Positions 26,568 through 38,176 are shown, numbered from the stretch's first letter. The stretch: 64,000 bases of DNA from Pseudoalteromonas sp. MMG010 (GCF_018100905.1 NZ_JAGJEG010000016.1:1-64000); one strand, 5' to 3'. Numbers and translations: made by a program. Notes: generated from the sequence alone by a model not told the origin.

Positions 26568-29309
26568 ATGAATAGTTTTGATACTCAGCAACAGTTAACA
26601 ATTAATTCTGAGCAATACCATATTTACTCGCTTAAAGGTTTAGGCGATAAAGCAAAGAGATTACCATTTTCGTTAAAGATTTTGCTTGAAAACCTATTAC
26701 GCAATGAAGATGGCGTGAATATAAAAAAACAAGATATTCAAGCACTGTTAGATTGGGATCCCAATGCAAAGCCGAGTAACGAAGTCGCATTTACACCCGC
26801 ACGTGTCGTCATGCAAGATTTTACCGGCGTTCCCGCTATTGTCGATTTAGCTGCAATGCGCGATGCGATGCAAAAGCTAGGCGGCGACCCCGCTAAAATT
26901 AATCCATTATCACCCGCCGAATTAGTCATTGATCATTCTGTTCAAGTAGATAGCTACGGCAGTAAAGATGCTTTTGATTTAAATACAAAGTTAGAATATC
27001 AACGAAATAAAGAGCGTTATGAGTTTTTACGTTGGGGACAAACGGCCTTTGAGAATTTACAAGTTGTCCCACCGGCAACGGGGATAGTACATCAAGTTAA
27101 CCTAGAGTATTTAGCCCGTGTTGTATTTGATGAAGATCAACAAGGACGCAAAACAGCCTACCCCGATACCTTAGTCGGTACCGACTCTCATACAACCATG
27201 ATAAACGGCTTAGGTGTATTAGGTTGGGGTGTCGGTGGCATTGAGGCCGAAGCAGCGATGTTAGGCCAGCCTATTAGTTTATTAATTCCTCAGGTCGTTG
27301 GGATGAAGCTCGCAGGACGCCTGCCTGAAGGTACCACGGCTACCGACTTGGTACTTTGCGTAACCGAAAAACTACGCAGCCACGGTGTTGTCGGAAAGTT
27401 TGTCGAGTTTTATGGTGACGGTTTAGCCGACCTTCCGCTTGCTGATAGGGCGACTATAGCAAATATGGCTCCAGAATACGGTGCTACCTGTGGCATTTTC
27501 CCTATCGATGACGAAACCATTAATTATTTACGATTAACCAATCGTGATGAACAACATTTAAAAGTTATTGAAGATTATGCAAAGCATCAAGGGCTTTGGC
27601 GTAACCAAGGTGATGAAGCAAGCTATACCGACACCCTAGTCCTTAAATTAGACGAAGTAGTCCCTAGCCTAGCAGGCCCTAAGCGCCCTCAAGATAGAAT
27701 TGCACTTGATAAAGCGGGCGATACGATTAGCCAACATTTAAAAGGCTTTCAAGATGAGCGTTTAGCATATCGTGATAAAAGCGATCAGCAGCAAGCTCAA
27801 ATAGAAAGCGAAGGCCCTGCAACTAACCCAGATGAACCTATCGAAGAAGCTCAATACATGGGAGCCGCAAAAGTAAAAATGCAAAACCAAACGTTTGAAC
27901 TCAACGATGGTGCTTGTGTTATTGCCGCTATTACTAGCTGTACCAATACTTCAAACCCAAGTGTAATTTTAGCAGCAGGCTTAGTCGCTAAAAAAGCAAA
28001 GCAGTTAGGCCTTAGTGTAAAGCCTTGGGTGAAAACCTCATTAGCCCCTGGCTCACAAGTTGTTACTGATTACTTAAAACAAGCTAATTTAATGGACGAT
28101 TTAGCAAGTCTTGGTTTTAATTTAGTGGGTTACGGTTGTACAACTTGTATTGGTAACTCGGGTCCTTTAGCACCTGAAATTACAGATGCGATACAAAAAC
28201 ACAAGCTCGTAGTGAGCTCGATTTTATCGGGTAACCGTAATTTCGAAGGACGAATTCATCAAGATGTTAAAATGAATTTTTTGGCCTCTCCACCACTGGT
28301 TGTCGCCTACGCAATTGCTGGCAGAACCGATATTGATGTTTACAACGAACCGCTAGCACAAGATGAAAATGGTAACGATATTTACTTAAAAAACATTTGG
28401 CCAAGTGTGTCAGAAGTTAATGAGTTGGTACAAAAAACAGTGACAAAAGAGATGTTTGAAAAAAGCTACGCTAATGTGTACGACGGTGATAGCCATTGGC
28501 AAAAAATACAAATTCCCGAAGGGAAACGCTACGATTGGGATGAAGCATCCACTTATATTAAACAAGCCCCATTCTTTGAAGGTATGCAAATTGAGCCCCC
28601 TGGCCTTCCTACTATTACAGGCGCTCGATGCTTAGCTAAGTTAGGTGACTCGGTAACCACCGACCACATATCGCCAGCAGGGAATATAAAAGCAGATGCT
28701 CCCGCAGGCTTATATTTACAAGAGCATGACGTAGAAAAAGCACAATTTAATTCTTATGGTTCTCGAAGGGGGAATCATGAAGTAATGATGCGTGGAACGT
28801 TCGCTAATGTACGTCTTAAAAACTTACTTGCCCCGGGCACCGAAGGTGGCGTAACTCGTATACAACCCAAAGGTGATTTGGCCAGTATTTATGATGCTGC
28901 AATGCAATACCAAGAAGATAATATTCCACTCATTATTTTGGCCGGAAAAGAATATGGTACAGGGTCTTCAAGAGATTGGGCTGCAAAAGGGTCATTATTA
29001 CTCGGCGTAAAAGCAGTTGTTGCACAAAGTTATGAGCGTATTCATCGTTCTAACCTAATTGGAATGGGAGTGCTACCACTGCAATTTAAAGAAGGTGAAA
29101 GTTATGAATCGCTAGGGTTAACCGGACAAGAGCAATTTGATATTGAAGGTTTATACGATAAAACCAATGAAGTAAGCATTATTGCGACTAATACAGAAAA
29201 CAAACAAGTGAGTTTTAGCGCCGATGTGCGTATAGATACCCCTAAAGAATGGGATTACTATAAGCACGGCGGAATTTTACAGTATGTTTTACGTAATTTA
29301 CTCGACTAA
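26568..29309 (+). CDS. acnA: Aconitate hydratase A
   Basis: AcnA interconverts citrate and isocitrate with a [4Fe-4S] cluster in the TCA cycle. The enzyme has 913 residues (E. coli AcnA 891). The cluster cysteines lie in SCTNTSNP (~463) and GCTTCIGNSG (~528-532), and the swivelling domain has AGKEYGTGSSRDWAAKG. RRGNHEVMMRGTFANVR and TDHISPAGNI are family hallmarks. A strong AAGGGG precedes the ATG. It is the AcnA rather than AcnB type. Its stop codon overlaps the convergent DUF4124 gene by 4 bp. Confidence 0.96.
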   Translation: MNSFDTQQQLTINSEQYHIYSLKGLGDKAKRLPFSLKILLENLLRNEDGVNIKKQDIQALLDWDPNAKPSNEVAFTPARVVMQDFTGVPAIVDLAAMRDAMQKLGGDPAKINPLSPAELVIDHSVQVDSYGSKDAFDLNTKLEYQRNKERYEFLRWGQTAFENLQVVPPATGIVHQVNLEYLARVVFDEDQQGRKTAYPDTLVGTDSHTTMINGLGVLGWGVGGIEAEAAMLGQPISLLIPQVVGMKLAGRLPEGTTATDLVLCVTEKLRSHGVVGKFVEFYGDGLADLPLADRATIANMAPEYGATCGIFPIDDETINYLRLTNRDEQHLKVIEDYAKHQGLWRNQGDEASYTDTLVLKLDEVVPSLAGPKRPQDRIALDKAGDTISQHLKGFQDERLAYRDKSDQQQAQIESEGPATNPDEPIEEAQYMGAAKVKMQNQTFELNDGACVIAAITSCTNTSNPSVILAAGLVAKKAKQLGLSVKPWVKTSLAPGSQVVTDYLKQANLMDDLASLGFNLVGYGCTTCIGNSGPLAPEITDAIQKHKLVVSSILSGNRNFEGRIHQDVKMNFLASPPLVVAYAIAGRTDIDVYNEPLAQDENGNDIYLKNIWPSVSEVNELVQKTVTKEMFEKSYANVYDGDSHWQKIQIPEGKRYDWDEASTYIKQAPFFEGMQIEPPGLPTITGARCLAKLGDSVTTDHISPAGNIKADAPAGLYLQEHDVEKAQFNSYGSRRGNHEVMMRGTFANVRLKNLLAPGTEGGVTRIQPKGDLASIYDAAMQYQEDNIPLIILAGKEYGTGSSRDWAAKGSLLLGVKAVVAQSYERIHRSNLIGMGVLPLQFKEGESYESLGLTGQEQFDIEGLYDKTNEVSIIATNTENKQVSFSADVRIDTPKEWDYYKHGGILQYVLRNLLD

Positions 29310-29836
29310 AAGTTTTCTAGCTCTTTATTGCGCTGCTCTAGCAGCGCTTTTACTTTTTCTGTATCGCTAAATAGCTGTTTCACTGAATCAGGTGAATACG
29401 TATTTGGTGTCGTTTTATCGCTCTGAGTCTTTTTCACTGCCTTGTGATTTTCACTCAAAATAGAGGTATCTTCTGCAGCAATCACGGTGATTTCTTTAGG
29501 GTCGAGCGCGACTTGTTCACTCTCGCCCTGTTTATTGGGTGAATCAGAAAAATGCCACTGCCCGGTTGCATCTTGCCACTGGTAAATCTGGGTAGGTTGT
29601 TCTGTTGTACTATTCCCTGTTAGGCTCTGCCATTGCTTTTTTGTACTTTCGGTTACACCGGCTGCAGTCTCTATTGCATCATCAAATAGCCCGTTTACAT
29701 TATTTTTTTGTTCCACAACATGTTGTTTAATACCCGCTGGTGTTAACCATGTATCGCCATCAGGTTTTTTTAAATAAAATAATGCAGTTACACTAATAAT
29801 AAGCACCATAATAACAATGTAACTAAAATACTTCAT
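29306..29836 (-). CDS. DUF4124 protein with N-terminal membrane anchor
   Basis: The product is 176 residues with one N-terminal membrane helix (~3-22) and a periplasmic linker. The DUF4124 motif YQWQDATGQWHFSDSPNKQG is at ~85-104, and a Lys/Ser/Thr-rich, partly coiled C-terminus follows. DUF4124 is widespread in gammaproteobacterial envelope proteins but has no assigned role. This is the second DUF4124 gene in the window, distinct from the one between glnA and ntrB. It overlaps the 3' end of acnA convergently by 4 bp. Confidence 0.75.
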   Translation of the reverse strand: MKYFSYIVIMVLIISVTALFYLKKPDGDTWLTPAGIKQHVVEQKNNVNGLFDDAIETAAGVTESTKKQWQSLTGNSTTEQPTQIYQWQDATGQWHFSDSPNKQGESEQVALDPKEITVIAAEDTSILSENHKAVKKTQSDKTTPNTYSPDSVKQLFSDTEKVKALLEQRNKELENF

Positions 29837-29891
29837 TCATCTCATCCTTTAGGTTATAGCCAGAAAATCAGCATAGGTCTTTTATTTTAGC

Positions 29892-29920
29892 AAAAAAAAA
29901 GCAGCGATTACGCTGCTTTT
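29892..29920 (-). terminator. Terminator of the cysJIH operon
   Basis: A perfect ten-pair stem (AAAAGCAGCG / CGCTGCTTTT, loop ATTA) is followed on the minus strand by a run of nine T. It is 16 bp past the cysH stop. Confidence 0.85.
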
Positions 29921-29935
29921 CAATATTATTATTGG

Positions 29936-30676
29936 TTATATTCCATCGCCGTCAATATGCAAACCACATTCACGATTTAAACCAAAGAAACGCGTTTCTT
30001 CTTCACTCATACCCGGCTCTAATTTACGCGTAGTATGAACATCTCCCATCGATACATACCCTTGCTCCCATAATGGGTGATAAGGTAAATCATGTTTCGT
30101 GAGATACTGATAAACGTCGCGGTTTGTCCATTCAATAATTGGATAGACCTTAACGGTGCCTCGGCTTATTTCTACAAACTGTTTATCTGCACGACTTGAT
30201 GATTGATCGCGTCTTAAGCCGCTAAACCAACTTCCTGCCCCAATTTCTTTTAGGGCACGAGTCATAGGCTCGACTTTATTAAGTTGGTTATATTGCTTAA
30301 TACCGTCTTCGCCTTGCTCCCATAATTTACCAAATTTAGCTTCTTGCCATGCCGGACTTAATGTTGCTTGATAAACATGTAAATTTAACGATAAGCGCTC
30401 TTTCATCTGCTCAATAAACTGATATGTTTCTGGAAATAAGTAACCGGTATCAGTTAGAACAACAGGAATATCTGGGCGCTGCGAGGTCATTAAATGCAGC
30501 ATTACCGCAGCTTGAATACCAAAACTAGATGATAAAAAAGCAGTATCAGGTAAATTTTCAAGCGCCCATGCAACACGTTGTTCAGCACTCATAGGCGCTA
30601 ACAATTCGTTTGCATCTGCAAGCAAAGCACGTTGGCTTTGCTTATCAAGCTGTAAAATGTTTTTAAATTCACTCAT
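29936..30676 (-). CDS. cysH: Phosphoadenosine phosphosulfate reductase
   Basis: CysH reduces PAPS to sulfite with thioredoxin. It has 246 residues, about the E. coli length (244). The PP-loop-like N-terminal region [14 protein letters not shown] and [13 protein letters not shown] is present. The C-terminal catalytic Cys237 lies in RECGLHIDG. There is no pair of CC motifs, so this is the PAPS-specific type without an Fe-S cluster. It is the last gene of cysJIH. Between cysI and cysH an inverted repeat (ACCAGCG / CGCTGGT, 30692-30710) could stabilise or process the mRNA. Confidence 0.96.
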   Translation of the reverse strand: MSEFKNILQLDKQSQRALLADANELLAPMSAEQRVAWALENLPDTAFLSSSFGIQAAVMLHLMTSQRPDIPVVLTDTGYLFPETYQFIEQMKERLSLNLHVYQATLSPAWQEAKFGKLWEQGEDGIKQYNQLNKVEPMTRALKEIGAGSWFSGLRRDQSSSRADKQFVEISRGTVKVYPIIEWTNRDVYQYLTKHDLPYHPLWEQGYVSMGDVHTTRKLEPGMSEEETRFFGLNRECGLHIDGDGI

Positions 30677-30716
30677 GGAATTTTAAACCTCACCAGCGCA
30701 TTACGCTGGTATTTAA

Positions 30717-32414
30717 TTATGCGTGGAAATCAGTTACTGATACTTTTACTTCAGCGACAATGCCTTTGCGAATAACGAAATCACCAAAGCATTCACCTTC
30801 GTTGCGTTCAACGGCCCATTGGCCAATTAACTTATCAAAGGCGTCTAAGTAAACATCTTCGCTTACATTCTCAAGGTATAATTTAGGGATACGTGTACCT
30901 TCTAAATTACCCCCTAAGTAAACGTTGTATTTACCGGGTCCTTTACCTACCAATCCCGCTTCAGCCAACATTGCACGGCCACAACCATTAGGGCAACCAA
31001 CAACACGCATTATAATGCTGTCATCTGGAATGCCGTGTTTAGCAAGCAAGGCTTCCGTTTTTTCAATTAAACTTGGTAAGTAGCGCTCAGCTTCGGCCAT
31101 CGCTAATGGACAGGTAGGAAGTGCAACACACGCCATAGAGTTTTTACGCTGGGCAGAATCAGCATCATCGATTAAACCGTGGTTACGGGCAATTTCTTCA
31201 ATAACTGCTTTTTGATCAGCAGGTACACCCGCAATTATTAAGTTTTGATTTGCCGTCATACGCATGTCACCTTGGTGAACTTCTGCAATTTTACGACAAC
31301 CTGTTTTAAGTGGCTTATCAGGGAAATCTAAAATACGGCCACTTTGAATAAATAGCGTTAAGTGATGTTTGCCATCAATCCCTTCAACCCAACCAATTCG
31401 GTCGCCACGGTGAGTGAATTCAAATGGGCGGCTAGGTGCAAATTTAACACCTGAACGCGCTTCTACTTCTGCTTTAAATACATCAGTACCCACACGGTCT
31501 AGTGTGTATTTAGTTTTCGCATTTTTACGATTTGAACGGTTACCCCAATCGCGCTGCACCGATACAACATGTTCAGCAATTTTTAACGTATCTGCTAGGG
31601 TAATAAAACCAAAGTCATCCGCTTTACGTGGGTAGGTTGCCGTATCACCATGCGTCATAGCAAGGCCACCACCAACAAGTACATTAAAACCTATCAGCTT
31701 GCCGTCTTCTGCGATAGCAACAAAGTTTAAATCATTCGCATGAACATCCACTTCGTTATTAGGTGGGATCGTTACTGTCGTTTTAAACTTACGTGGCAAG
31801 TAGTTAGAGCCCAATATCGGCTCTTCTGTTGTTTCTGCTTTTTCACCATTGAGCCAAATTTCAGCATACGCTTTTGTTTTTGGCAGTAAATGTTCTGAAA
31901 TTTTAGCAGCCCAATCATAAGCTTCTTGATGTAATTGCGACTCAACAGGGTTAGTGGTACACAATACATTTCGGTTAACATCGCCTGCGGTTGCAATAGA
32001 GTCTATACCCACGCTATCAAGCATTTGGTGCATGCCTTTAATATTTGGCTTTAATACTCCATGAAATTGAAACGTTTGACGTGTTGTTAAACGAATGCTG
32101 CCGTAGCTTGTTTTTTCATCTGCAAACTTATCAATCGCTAACCACTGCTCTGGCTTAATAATACCGCCAGGCATACGTGCACGTAACATTACGTTGTGCA
32201 ACGGTTCTAATTTTTGCTTCGCACGTTCGCCACGAATATCGCGGTCATCTTGCTGGTACATGCCATGAAAACGAATTAACTGAAAATTGTCGGCAGTAAA
32301 GCCCCCAGTAATTTCATCTTTTAAATCTTGCTCTATGGTGCCACGTAAAAAGTTACTTTCTCTTTTCAAACGCTCGTTATCAGAAAGTTTTACGTTTTTA
32401 TCTTGCTCGCTCAT
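30717..32414 (-). CDS. cysI: Sulfite reductase hemoprotein beta-component
   Basis: CysI binds siroheme and a [4Fe-4S] cluster and reduces sulfite to sulfide with electrons from CysJ. The 565 residues (570 in E. coli) contain two nitrite/sulfite reductase halves. The cluster and siroheme cysteines are in CVALPTC (C-x5-C) and GCPNGCGR (C-x3-C). [12 protein letters not shown] and [10 protein letters not shown] are typical. AGGATTT lies ahead of the ATG. It is 63 bp from cysJ and 40 bp from cysH on the same strand, forming a cysJIH operon. Confidence 0.97.
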   Translation of the reverse strand: MSEQDKNVKLSDNERLKRESNFLRGTIEQDLKDEITGGFTADNFQLIRFHGMYQQDDRDIRGERAKQKLEPLHNVMLRARMPGGIIKPEQWLAIDKFADEKTSYGSIRLTTRQTFQFHGVLKPNIKGMHQMLDSVGIDSIATAGDVNRNVLCTTNPVESQLHQEAYDWAAKISEHLLPKTKAYAEIWLNGEKAETTEEPILGSNYLPRKFKTTVTIPPNNEVDVHANDLNFVAIAEDGKLIGFNVLVGGGLAMTHGDTATYPRKADDFGFITLADTLKIAEHVVSVQRDWGNRSNRKNAKTKYTLDRVGTDVFKAEVEARSGVKFAPSRPFEFTHRGDRIGWVEGIDGKHHLTLFIQSGRILDFPDKPLKTGCRKIAEVHQGDMRMTANQNLIIAGVPADQKAVIEEIARNHGLIDDADSAQRKNSMACVALPTCPLAMAEAERYLPSLIEKTEALLAKHGIPDDSIIMRVVGCPNGCGRAMLAEAGLVGKGPGKYNVYLGGNLEGTRIPKLYLENVSEDVYLDAFDKLIGQWAVERNEGECFGDFVIRKGIVAEVKVSVTDFHA

Positions 32415-32477
32415 TTTAAATCCTAAATTTGTTACAGTGACGGCTGTTCGCTGTTAAATAAAAATAAACCAACGTGA

Positions 32478-34289
32478 TTAATACACGTCTTTCTGATAGC
32501 GATTTGCACTTCGCAAATCTTTTAAATATTGCTCAGCGTCTTCATGACTCTTATTCGTATTTTCTTTAATAATATCAATAAGCGCATTGTGTACATCTTT
32601 TGCCATTCTATTTGCATCGCCACAAATATATAAATGCGCTCCAGCTTCTAGCCATGCAAATACGTCTTTACTGTTACTGCGAAGCTTGTCTTGCACATAC
32701 ACTTTTTCAGCCTGATCACGGCTAAATGCCACATCAACTTTGTTTAATAAGCCTGATTTTAAATAACCTTGAATTTCTACTTGATACAAGAAATCTTGCG
32801 TGAAATGTGGGTTACCAAAAAACAGCCAGTTTTTGCCTGATGCTTCTCGCACGTCACGTTCTTGTAAAAAAGCACGGAATGGCGCAATCCCCGTACCAGG
32901 ACCAATCATAATAACAGGCGTGTCGTCATTTGCGGGTAAACGGAAATTATCGTTATGTTCGCTAAATACTTTTACTTTACAACCTTCTTCAGCACGTTTA
33001 GCTAAGTAGCCTGAACAACCACCTAAATGCTCACTATCGAATGCATTAAATTCAACTAGCCCAATAGTTAAATGCACTTCTTCTTCAACTTCGCTTTGGC
33101 TTGATGCGATTGAATATAAACGTGCTTGAAGTTTACGCAGACAATCAACTAAAGTTTGCGCTTCTAGCTTTGCTGGGTTTTGACGTATTACATCAAATAT
33201 TTGGCGTGGTTCAATATATTCACGCATAGCCGCTTTATCTTCAATCAAAGTGAGTAATGCAGGTGTACCGGTTGCTTGCGCGTATTTTTCAACAAAACCA
33301 GGATAAGACTGAGTCAGCTCTAATTTTTCAATAAGAGCATCACGGACACTTAGCTCTTCATCACCTACTTTTACACTGCTTGTTGCATCTATTTGAGTGA
33401 GCTCAAGTACTTCATCAACCAACACTTCATCATTTAAAAAGTACACACCTAATGAATCACCTGGGGTATAGGTGATATCAGAGCCTTCGAGTGATATCTC
33501 TACATGGCGAACATCTTTCGTTGAATCACGCCCTGTAATTTTTTGTACGGTGACTAACTCTGCTGCAAATGGATTTTGTTTGTTGAACTGGCTCGCAGCA
33601 GCTGTAGGTGCTCCAAATGGCATTGCCATAGCCTGTCCGCCAGCACTTTCTTGCTGTGCTTTTAAATCTGGCTCAAATGCATCTAATGTACCGCTGATCC
33701 AGCTCGTCGCTTCATCATCGTAATCAACATCGAGATCGGCACGTTTAAATACCGTTTCAGCGCCAAGCTTATTTAAACGTTCTTCAAAGTCTTTTGCTGT
33801 TTGACAGAAAAATTCATAACTTGAATCACCTAAACCTAATACCGCTATTTTTACACCGTCGAGTTTAGGCGCTTTTTTAGTTGTTAAAAATTCGTGCAGT
33901 GTTTCAGCATCTTCAGGCGGCTCACCCTCACCATAAGTAGATACGACAACAGCTAAAAACTTTTCTTTTTTCAGGGCCGTTGGTTTGTAATCAGACATAC
34001 TCACAAGCTTAACTGTTAAACCGCGTGACTGCGCTTGTTCTTGCAGCTTAGTGGCCACGCCTTTAGCATTACCTGTCTGTGAGCCGTATAAAATAGTTAA
34101 CGGTGCAGCATCACCCGCAGAAACAGTTGCAGCAGTGCCACCAAGCATTGTTGAATTGGCATTTGCAGCTAAGTAACCACTCACCCATGCTTGTTGAATT
34201 GGATTAAGCTCAGCGACTAAACCTTGCAGTTTTTGTACTTGCTCTTGTGAAAGCGGACTAGCCACCGCACTTAGTTGACCTAACAACAT
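32478..34289 (-). CDS. cysJ: Sulfite reductase flavoprotein alpha-component
   Basis: CysJ transfers electrons from NADPH through FAD and FMN to CysI. The 603 residues have a flavodoxin domain (~65-205; YGSQTGNAKGVA, VVSTYGEGEPPEDA), a linker, then the FAD/NADPH reductase module: ARLYSIASSQSE for FAD, MIGPGTGIAPFRAFLQER and FGNPHFTQDFLYQ for NADPH, with RYQKDVY at the end. The start has GGGGAACG before the ATG. It is the first gene of the cys operon. Upstream lies a long AT-rich region where CysB would bind, but no specific box can be named. Confidence 0.96.
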   Translation of the reverse strand: MLLGQLSAVASPLSQEQVQKLQGLVAELNPIQQAWVSGYLAANANSTMLGGTAATVSAGDAAPLTILYGSQTGNAKGVATKLQEQAQSRGLTVKLVSMSDYKPTALKKEKFLAVVVSTYGEGEPPEDAETLHEFLTTKKAPKLDGVKIAVLGLGDSSYEFFCQTAKDFEERLNKLGAETVFKRADLDVDYDDEATSWISGTLDAFEPDLKAQQESAGGQAMAMPFGAPTAAASQFNKQNPFAAELVTVQKITGRDSTKDVRHVEISLEGSDITYTPGDSLGVYFLNDEVLVDEVLELTQIDATSSVKVGDEELSVRDALIEKLELTQSYPGFVEKYAQATGTPALLTLIEDKAAMREYIEPRQIFDVIRQNPAKLEAQTLVDCLRKLQARLYSIASSQSEVEEEVHLTIGLVEFNAFDSEHLGGCSGYLAKRAEEGCKVKVFSEHNDNFRLPANDDTPVIMIGPGTGIAPFRAFLQERDVREASGKNWLFFGNPHFTQDFLYQVEIQGYLKSGLLNKVDVAFSRDQAEKVYVQDKLRSNSKDVFAWLEAGAHLYICGDANRMAKDVHNALIDIIKENTNKSHEDAEQYLKDLRSANRYQKDVY

Positions 34290-34751
34290 GAATCGTTCCC
34301 CATAACCCTGAAAGCTTTGTAAAACGATACAATCGCTTTACCTAAAAATATATTTACCCCTTAGTCATCGTTAACGCTAAAAGGTATTTCTAAGCATGCA
34401 GGATAACGGGGTACGAGCCAATAAAAAAAGAATAGAATCTGCTTTGTTATTCCATTTAGTTATTAATTTATTAAAACACTATACAAAATCGATTAAACGA
34501 TCATGTCATTTTAAAATAGATCGAATGAATATGTTGCTCTGAGCATGTTAACTTGCATAGGCAGCAACGCACTTAGCGCTTATATAAACGTTATAAAGCC
34601 TAAAGTGACAAGGAAAATTGTGGGAATATATTGATGATTTACGTGTAAATTAGGATTCAAAGCAAATAAAAAATCGATTTATATAATGTTTAAAATGAAA
34701 ATAAATAGATGGCTTTTAAATACTGGTTTTAAACTTCACGTTTTTTAAAAC
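34290..34751. other. cysJ upstream region
   Basis: This 460-bp AT-rich stretch lies between the cysJ start and the S10-operon terminator. It holds no convincing gene. The cysJIH promoter must lie here, on the minus strand, and E. coli cys promoters are CysB-activated, but the CysB site is too loose to call by eye. Confidence 0.4.
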
Positions 34752-34781
34752 AAAAAGCCCCGGCTAATGCCAGGGCTTTTT
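34752..34781 (-). terminator. Terminator after rpsQ, end of the S10 operon
   Basis: A 12-bp stem with one mismatch (AAAAAGCCC-CGGC / GCC-A-GGGCTTTTT) is followed on the minus strand by TTTTTGTTTT. It lies 23 bp past rpsQ, so the S10 operon ends here instead of continuing into rplN. Confidence 0.75.
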
Positions 34782-34803
34782 AAAAAACAGACTTAATTAA
34801 AAA

Positions 34804-35061
34804 TTAAGCTTGTTTTGGACTTTCAACAACGTCTACTAATGTCCAAGATTTATTCTTAGAAATTGGTGCACATTCACGGATAGTAACTACGTCACCCGCT
34901 TTTGCTGTGTTGTTTTCGTCATGTACGTGTAACTTAGTCGTACGTTTAATGAATTTCCCATAGATTGGGTGCTTCACATAACGTGCGATAGCGATAGTGA
35001 AAGATTTTTCCATCTTGTCGCTGATTACACGGCCTTGAAGAGTACGGATTTTATCGCTCAT
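34804..35061 (-). CDS. rpsQ: 30S ribosomal protein S17
   Basis: S17 is a primary 16S rRNA binding protein of the 30S body. The 85 residues match the family: [58 protein letters not shown]. It is the last gene of this S10 operon; the start ATG overlaps the rpmC stop (TAATG). A terminator follows, so the spc operon is not contiguous. Confidence 0.97.
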   Translation of the reverse strand: MSDKIRTLQGRVISDKMEKSFTIAIARYVKHPIYGKFIKRTTKLHVHDENNTAKAGDVVTIRECAPISKNKSWTLVDVVESPKQA

Positions 35062-35252
35062 TATTTACCTGCCTTCTGGTTAATAATTGTTTTTACACGC
35101 GCGATATCGCGACGTACTGTTCTTAGCGTGTGTGTCTGAGCTAACTGACCAGTGCTTGCTTGCATGCGCAGGTTAAACTGCTCACGAAGAAGCTCAAGAA
35201 GTTCAGCATTAAGCTCTTCTACGCTTTTATCTTTTAGTTCGCTTGCTTTCAT
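35061..35252 (-). CDS. rpmC: 50S ribosomal protein L29
   Basis: L29 lies near the polypeptide exit tunnel. The 63 residues match E. coli L29 ([34 protein letters not shown]). The frame formally opens at a GTG at 35255, but ATG at 35252 is the family start and overlaps the rplP stop by one base (TGATG), suggesting translational coupling. Confidence 0.96.
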   Translation of the reverse strand: MKASELKDKSVEELNAELLELLREQFNLRMQASTGQLAQTHTLRTVRRDIARVKTIINQKAGK

Positions 35253-35665
35253 CACATTACCGTCCGAGTTACGAAAGTTGTTTTGAATGGCAGTTTACGA
35301 GCTGCAAGGTCAAATGCTTCACGAGCAAGCTCTTCTGAAACACCTTCCATTTCGTAAAGTACTTTACCAGGCTGAATTTCAGCAACCCAATATTCAACAG
35401 AACCTTTACCTTTACCCATACGAACTTCAAGAGGCTTTTCTGTGATCGGCTTGTCAGGGAAGACACGGATCCAGATTTTACCTTGACGTTTCACGTGACG
35501 CGTCATGGCACGACGAGCTGCTTCGATTTGACGAGCAGTCATGCGGCCACGGCCAGTAGCTTTCAAACCGAAAGTACCGAAGCTTACTTTGTTACCGTTT
35601 TGCGCTAAACCGCGGTTGCGGCCTTTGTGCATTTTACGGAATTTTGTACGTTTTGGCTGTAACAT
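35252..35665 (-). CDS. rplP: 50S ribosomal protein L16
   Basis: L16 helps shape the A-site and tRNA accommodation region of 23S rRNA. The 137 residues include [39 protein letters not shown] and the Arg-rich loop [26 protein letters not shown]. It lies 12 bp after rpsC and overlaps rpmC at its end. Confidence 0.97.
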   Translation of the reverse strand: MLQPKRTKFRKMHKGRNRGLAQNGNKVSFGTFGLKATGRGRMTARQIEAARRAMTRHVKRQGKIWIRVFPDKPITEKPLEVRMGKGKGSVEYWVAEIQPGKVLYEMEGVSEELAREAFDLAARKLPFKTTFVTRTVM

Positions 35666-35677
35666 TACTCGCTACCT

Positions 35678-36379
35678 CTACTTAGCACTTTTTTTGGCTT
35701 TCTTTGGTGCGCGTTTAGCTGGCTTCTCTTGCTCTTGTACCAGTGGTAAACCACCGATAACTTCGCCTTTGAAGATCCAAACTTTAACACCAATGATACC
35801 ATAAGTGGTTAAGGCTTCAGAAGTTGCGTAGTCGATATCAGCACGAAGAGTATGTAGAGGTACACGACCTTCACGATACCATTCTGAACGTGCGATTTCT
35901 GCGCCGCCAAGACGACCGCTAACTTCAACTTTGATCCCTTTAGAACCGATGCGCATTGCATTTTGTACCGAACGCTTCATAGCGCGACGGAACATAACAC
36001 GACGCTCTAGCTGAGAGGCAATGCCATCTGCAACTAATTGTGCATCTAATTCAGGTTTACGTACTTCAGAAATATTAATCTGAGCAGGTACACCCGCGAT
36101 CTTAGTTACCGCTTGACGTAGCTTTTCAACGTCTTCGCCTTTTTTACCGATAACAACACCCGGACGAGCCGTATGAATTGTTACACGGATAGATTTTGCT
36201 GGACGCTCAATAACGATTTTAGACACAGAAGCCGCTTTTAATTCCTTAGTAAGGAAAGTACGTACTTTGTGATCGCCAAAAAGCTGATCAGAGAAATCTT
36301 TAGAACTCGCGTACCAGGTAGAAACCCAAGGTTTAGATATACCTAGGCGAATACCAGTAGGATGAACTTTTTGTCCCAT
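35678..36379 (-). CDS. rpsC: 30S ribosomal protein S3
   Basis: S3 lies at the mRNA entry channel of the 30S head. It has 233 residues, near the E. coli length. An N-terminal KH domain (~40-110, with [15 protein letters not shown]) is followed by the C-terminal S3 domain ([27 protein letters not shown]). The C-terminus is Lys/Ala-rich. It is 11 bp after rplV within the operon. Confidence 0.97.
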   Translation of the reverse strand: MGQKVHPTGIRLGISKPWVSTWYASSKDFSDQLFGDHKVRTFLTKELKAASVSKIVIERPAKSIRVTIHTARPGVVIGKKGEDVEKLRQAVTKIAGVPAQINISEVRKPELDAQLVADGIASQLERRVMFRRAMKRSVQNAMRIGSKGIKVEVSGRLGGAEIARSEWYREGRVPLHTLRADIDYATSEALTTYGIIGVKVWIFKGEVIGGLPLVQEQEKPAKRAPKKAKKSAK

Positions 36380-36390
36380 TACTTATACTC

Positions 36391-36723
36391 CTAGCTATCT
36401 GAAACCACAACAGTGATGTGGCTTGTACGCTTAAGGATGCGGTCTGCGCGTCCTTTAGCACGTGGCATAATACGTTTCATCGTAGGACCATCGTCTACAA
36501 AGATCGTTGTTACACGAAGCTCATCAATGTCAGCACCTTCGTTATGCTCTGCGTTAGCAATAGCAGACTCAAGTACTTTTTTAACTAATACAGCCGCTTT
36601 TTTCGGGCTGTACGCCAGGATTTCTAGTGCGCTATCAACCGGTAGTCCGCGGATCTGATCTGCAACTAGACGAGCTTTTTGCGCCGAACCAGAGGCGAAT
36701 TTATGTTTAGCTAATGCTTGCAT
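36391..36723 (-). CDS. rplV: 50S ribosomal protein L22
   Basis: L22 lines the peptide exit tunnel and contacts all 23S domains. The 110 residues include [17 protein letters not shown], the loop tip [17 protein letters not shown] (the ribosomal tunnel hairpin) and HITVVVSDS. It is in the middle of the operon, 13 bp from rpsS. Confidence 0.97.
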   Translation of the reverse strand: MQALAKHKFASGSAQKARLVADQIRGLPVDSALEILAYSPKKAAVLVKKVLESAIANAEHNEGADIDELRVTTIFVDDGPTMKRIMPRAKGRADRILKRTSHITVVVSDS

Positions 36724-36736
36724 TTATCTTCCCCTC

Positions 36737-37024
<288 letters not shown>

Positions 37025-37031
37025 TCAACTA

Positions 37032-37856
37032 TTATTTAGTACGACGACGTACGATAAATTTATCTGTACGCTTGTTCTTACGTGTCTTAGCACCTTTAGT
37101 CGGCTTACCCCATGGAGACACAGGATGACGACCACCAGATGTACGACCTTCACCACCACCGTGTGGGTGATCTACCGGGTTCATGGCAACACCACGAACT
37201 GTCGGACGGATACCACGCCAGCGATTTGCACCTGCTTTACCAAGTGAACGAAGCATATGCTCAGCATTGCCTACTTCACCAAGTGTTGCACGACAGTCTG
37301 CTTGTACTTTACGAACTTCGCCAGAACGAAGACGTAATGTTACATATTGACCATCACGAGCAAGGATTTGAACGTATGCACCAGCAGAACGTGCGATTTG
37401 AGCACCTTTACCTGGTTTTAATTCTACGTTGTGAACAGTCGAACCTACAGGCATATTACGCATTGGTAATGCATTACCAGTTTTAATTGGTGCATCAACA
37501 CCAGACTGGATTGCATCGCCAGCTTTTAAGCCTTTTGGTGCGATAATGTAACGACGCTCACCGTCTGCATATAATACAAGAGCGATGTTTGCGCTACGGT
37601 TTGGATCATATTCTAAACGTTCAACAGTGGCAGGAATGCCATCTTTAGTACGATTAAAATCGATTACACGGTAATGATGCTTATGACCACCACCAATGTG
37701 ACGAACCGTGATACGACCATTGTTATTACGACCACCAGATTTAGAGTTTTTCTCTAAAAGTGGAGCGTAAGGTTTACCCTTATGTAAATCTGGGTTAACC
37801 ACTTTAACTAGGTGACGACGACCCGCAGAAGTTGGTTTACACTTTTGAAGTGCCAT
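37032..37856 (-). CDS. rplB: 50S ribosomal protein L2
   Basis: L2 is essential for 50S association and peptidyl-transfer function. The 274 residues carry [17 protein letters not shown], an OB/SH3 core, and the C-terminal [26 protein letters not shown] with the conserved His region. It is 17 bp before rplW in genomic order, in the S10 operon. Confidence 0.98.
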   Translation of the reverse strand: MALQKCKPTSAGRRHLVKVVNPDLHKGKPYAPLLEKNSKSGGRNNNGRITVRHIGGGHKHHYRVIDFNRTKDGIPATVERLEYDPNRSANIALVLYADGERRYIIAPKGLKAGDAIQSGVDAPIKTGNALPMRNMPVGSTVHNVELKPGKGAQIARSAGAYVQILARDGQYVTLRLRSGEVRKVQADCRATLGEVGNAEHMLRSLGKAGANRWRGIRPTVRGVAMNPVDHPHGGGEGRTSGGRHPVSPWGKPTKGAKTRKNKRTDKFIVRRRTK

Positions 37857-37873
37857 AATTCTAACTCCCCTTA

Positions 37874-38176
37874 TTACTCGGCGCCGCCGACAAAGTCCAG
37901 CTCGCTACCTTCTTTAAGAGTAACGTAAGCTTTTTTCCAGTCGCTACGACGACCGAAACGTGCGCCAGTACGTTTTGTTTTACCCTTAACGTTAAGTGTG
38001 CGAACACCAGTTACTTCTACTTCAAAAAGCTTCTCAACTGCCGCTTTAATTTCAGCTTTAGTTGCATCGTTTACTACTTTGAAAACAATTGTATTGTTTT
38101 CTTCAGCAGCAACAGTGCTTTTTTCAGAGATGTGTGGAGCAAGGATCACTTTTAAAAGACGTTCTTCACGGATCAT
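37874..38176 (-). CDS. rplW: 50S ribosomal protein L23
   Basis: L23 at the tunnel exit docks trigger factor and SRP. The 100 residues include [20 protein letters not shown] and [30 protein letters not shown]. The Glu at the trigger-factor site is within the exposed N-terminal half. The ATG overlaps the rplD stop by 4 bp. Confidence 0.97.
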   Translation of the reverse strand: MIREERLLKVILAPHISEKSTVAAEENNTIVFKVVNDATKAEIKAAVEKLFEVEVTGVRTLNVKGKTKRTGARFGRRSDWKKAYVTLKEGSELDFVGGAE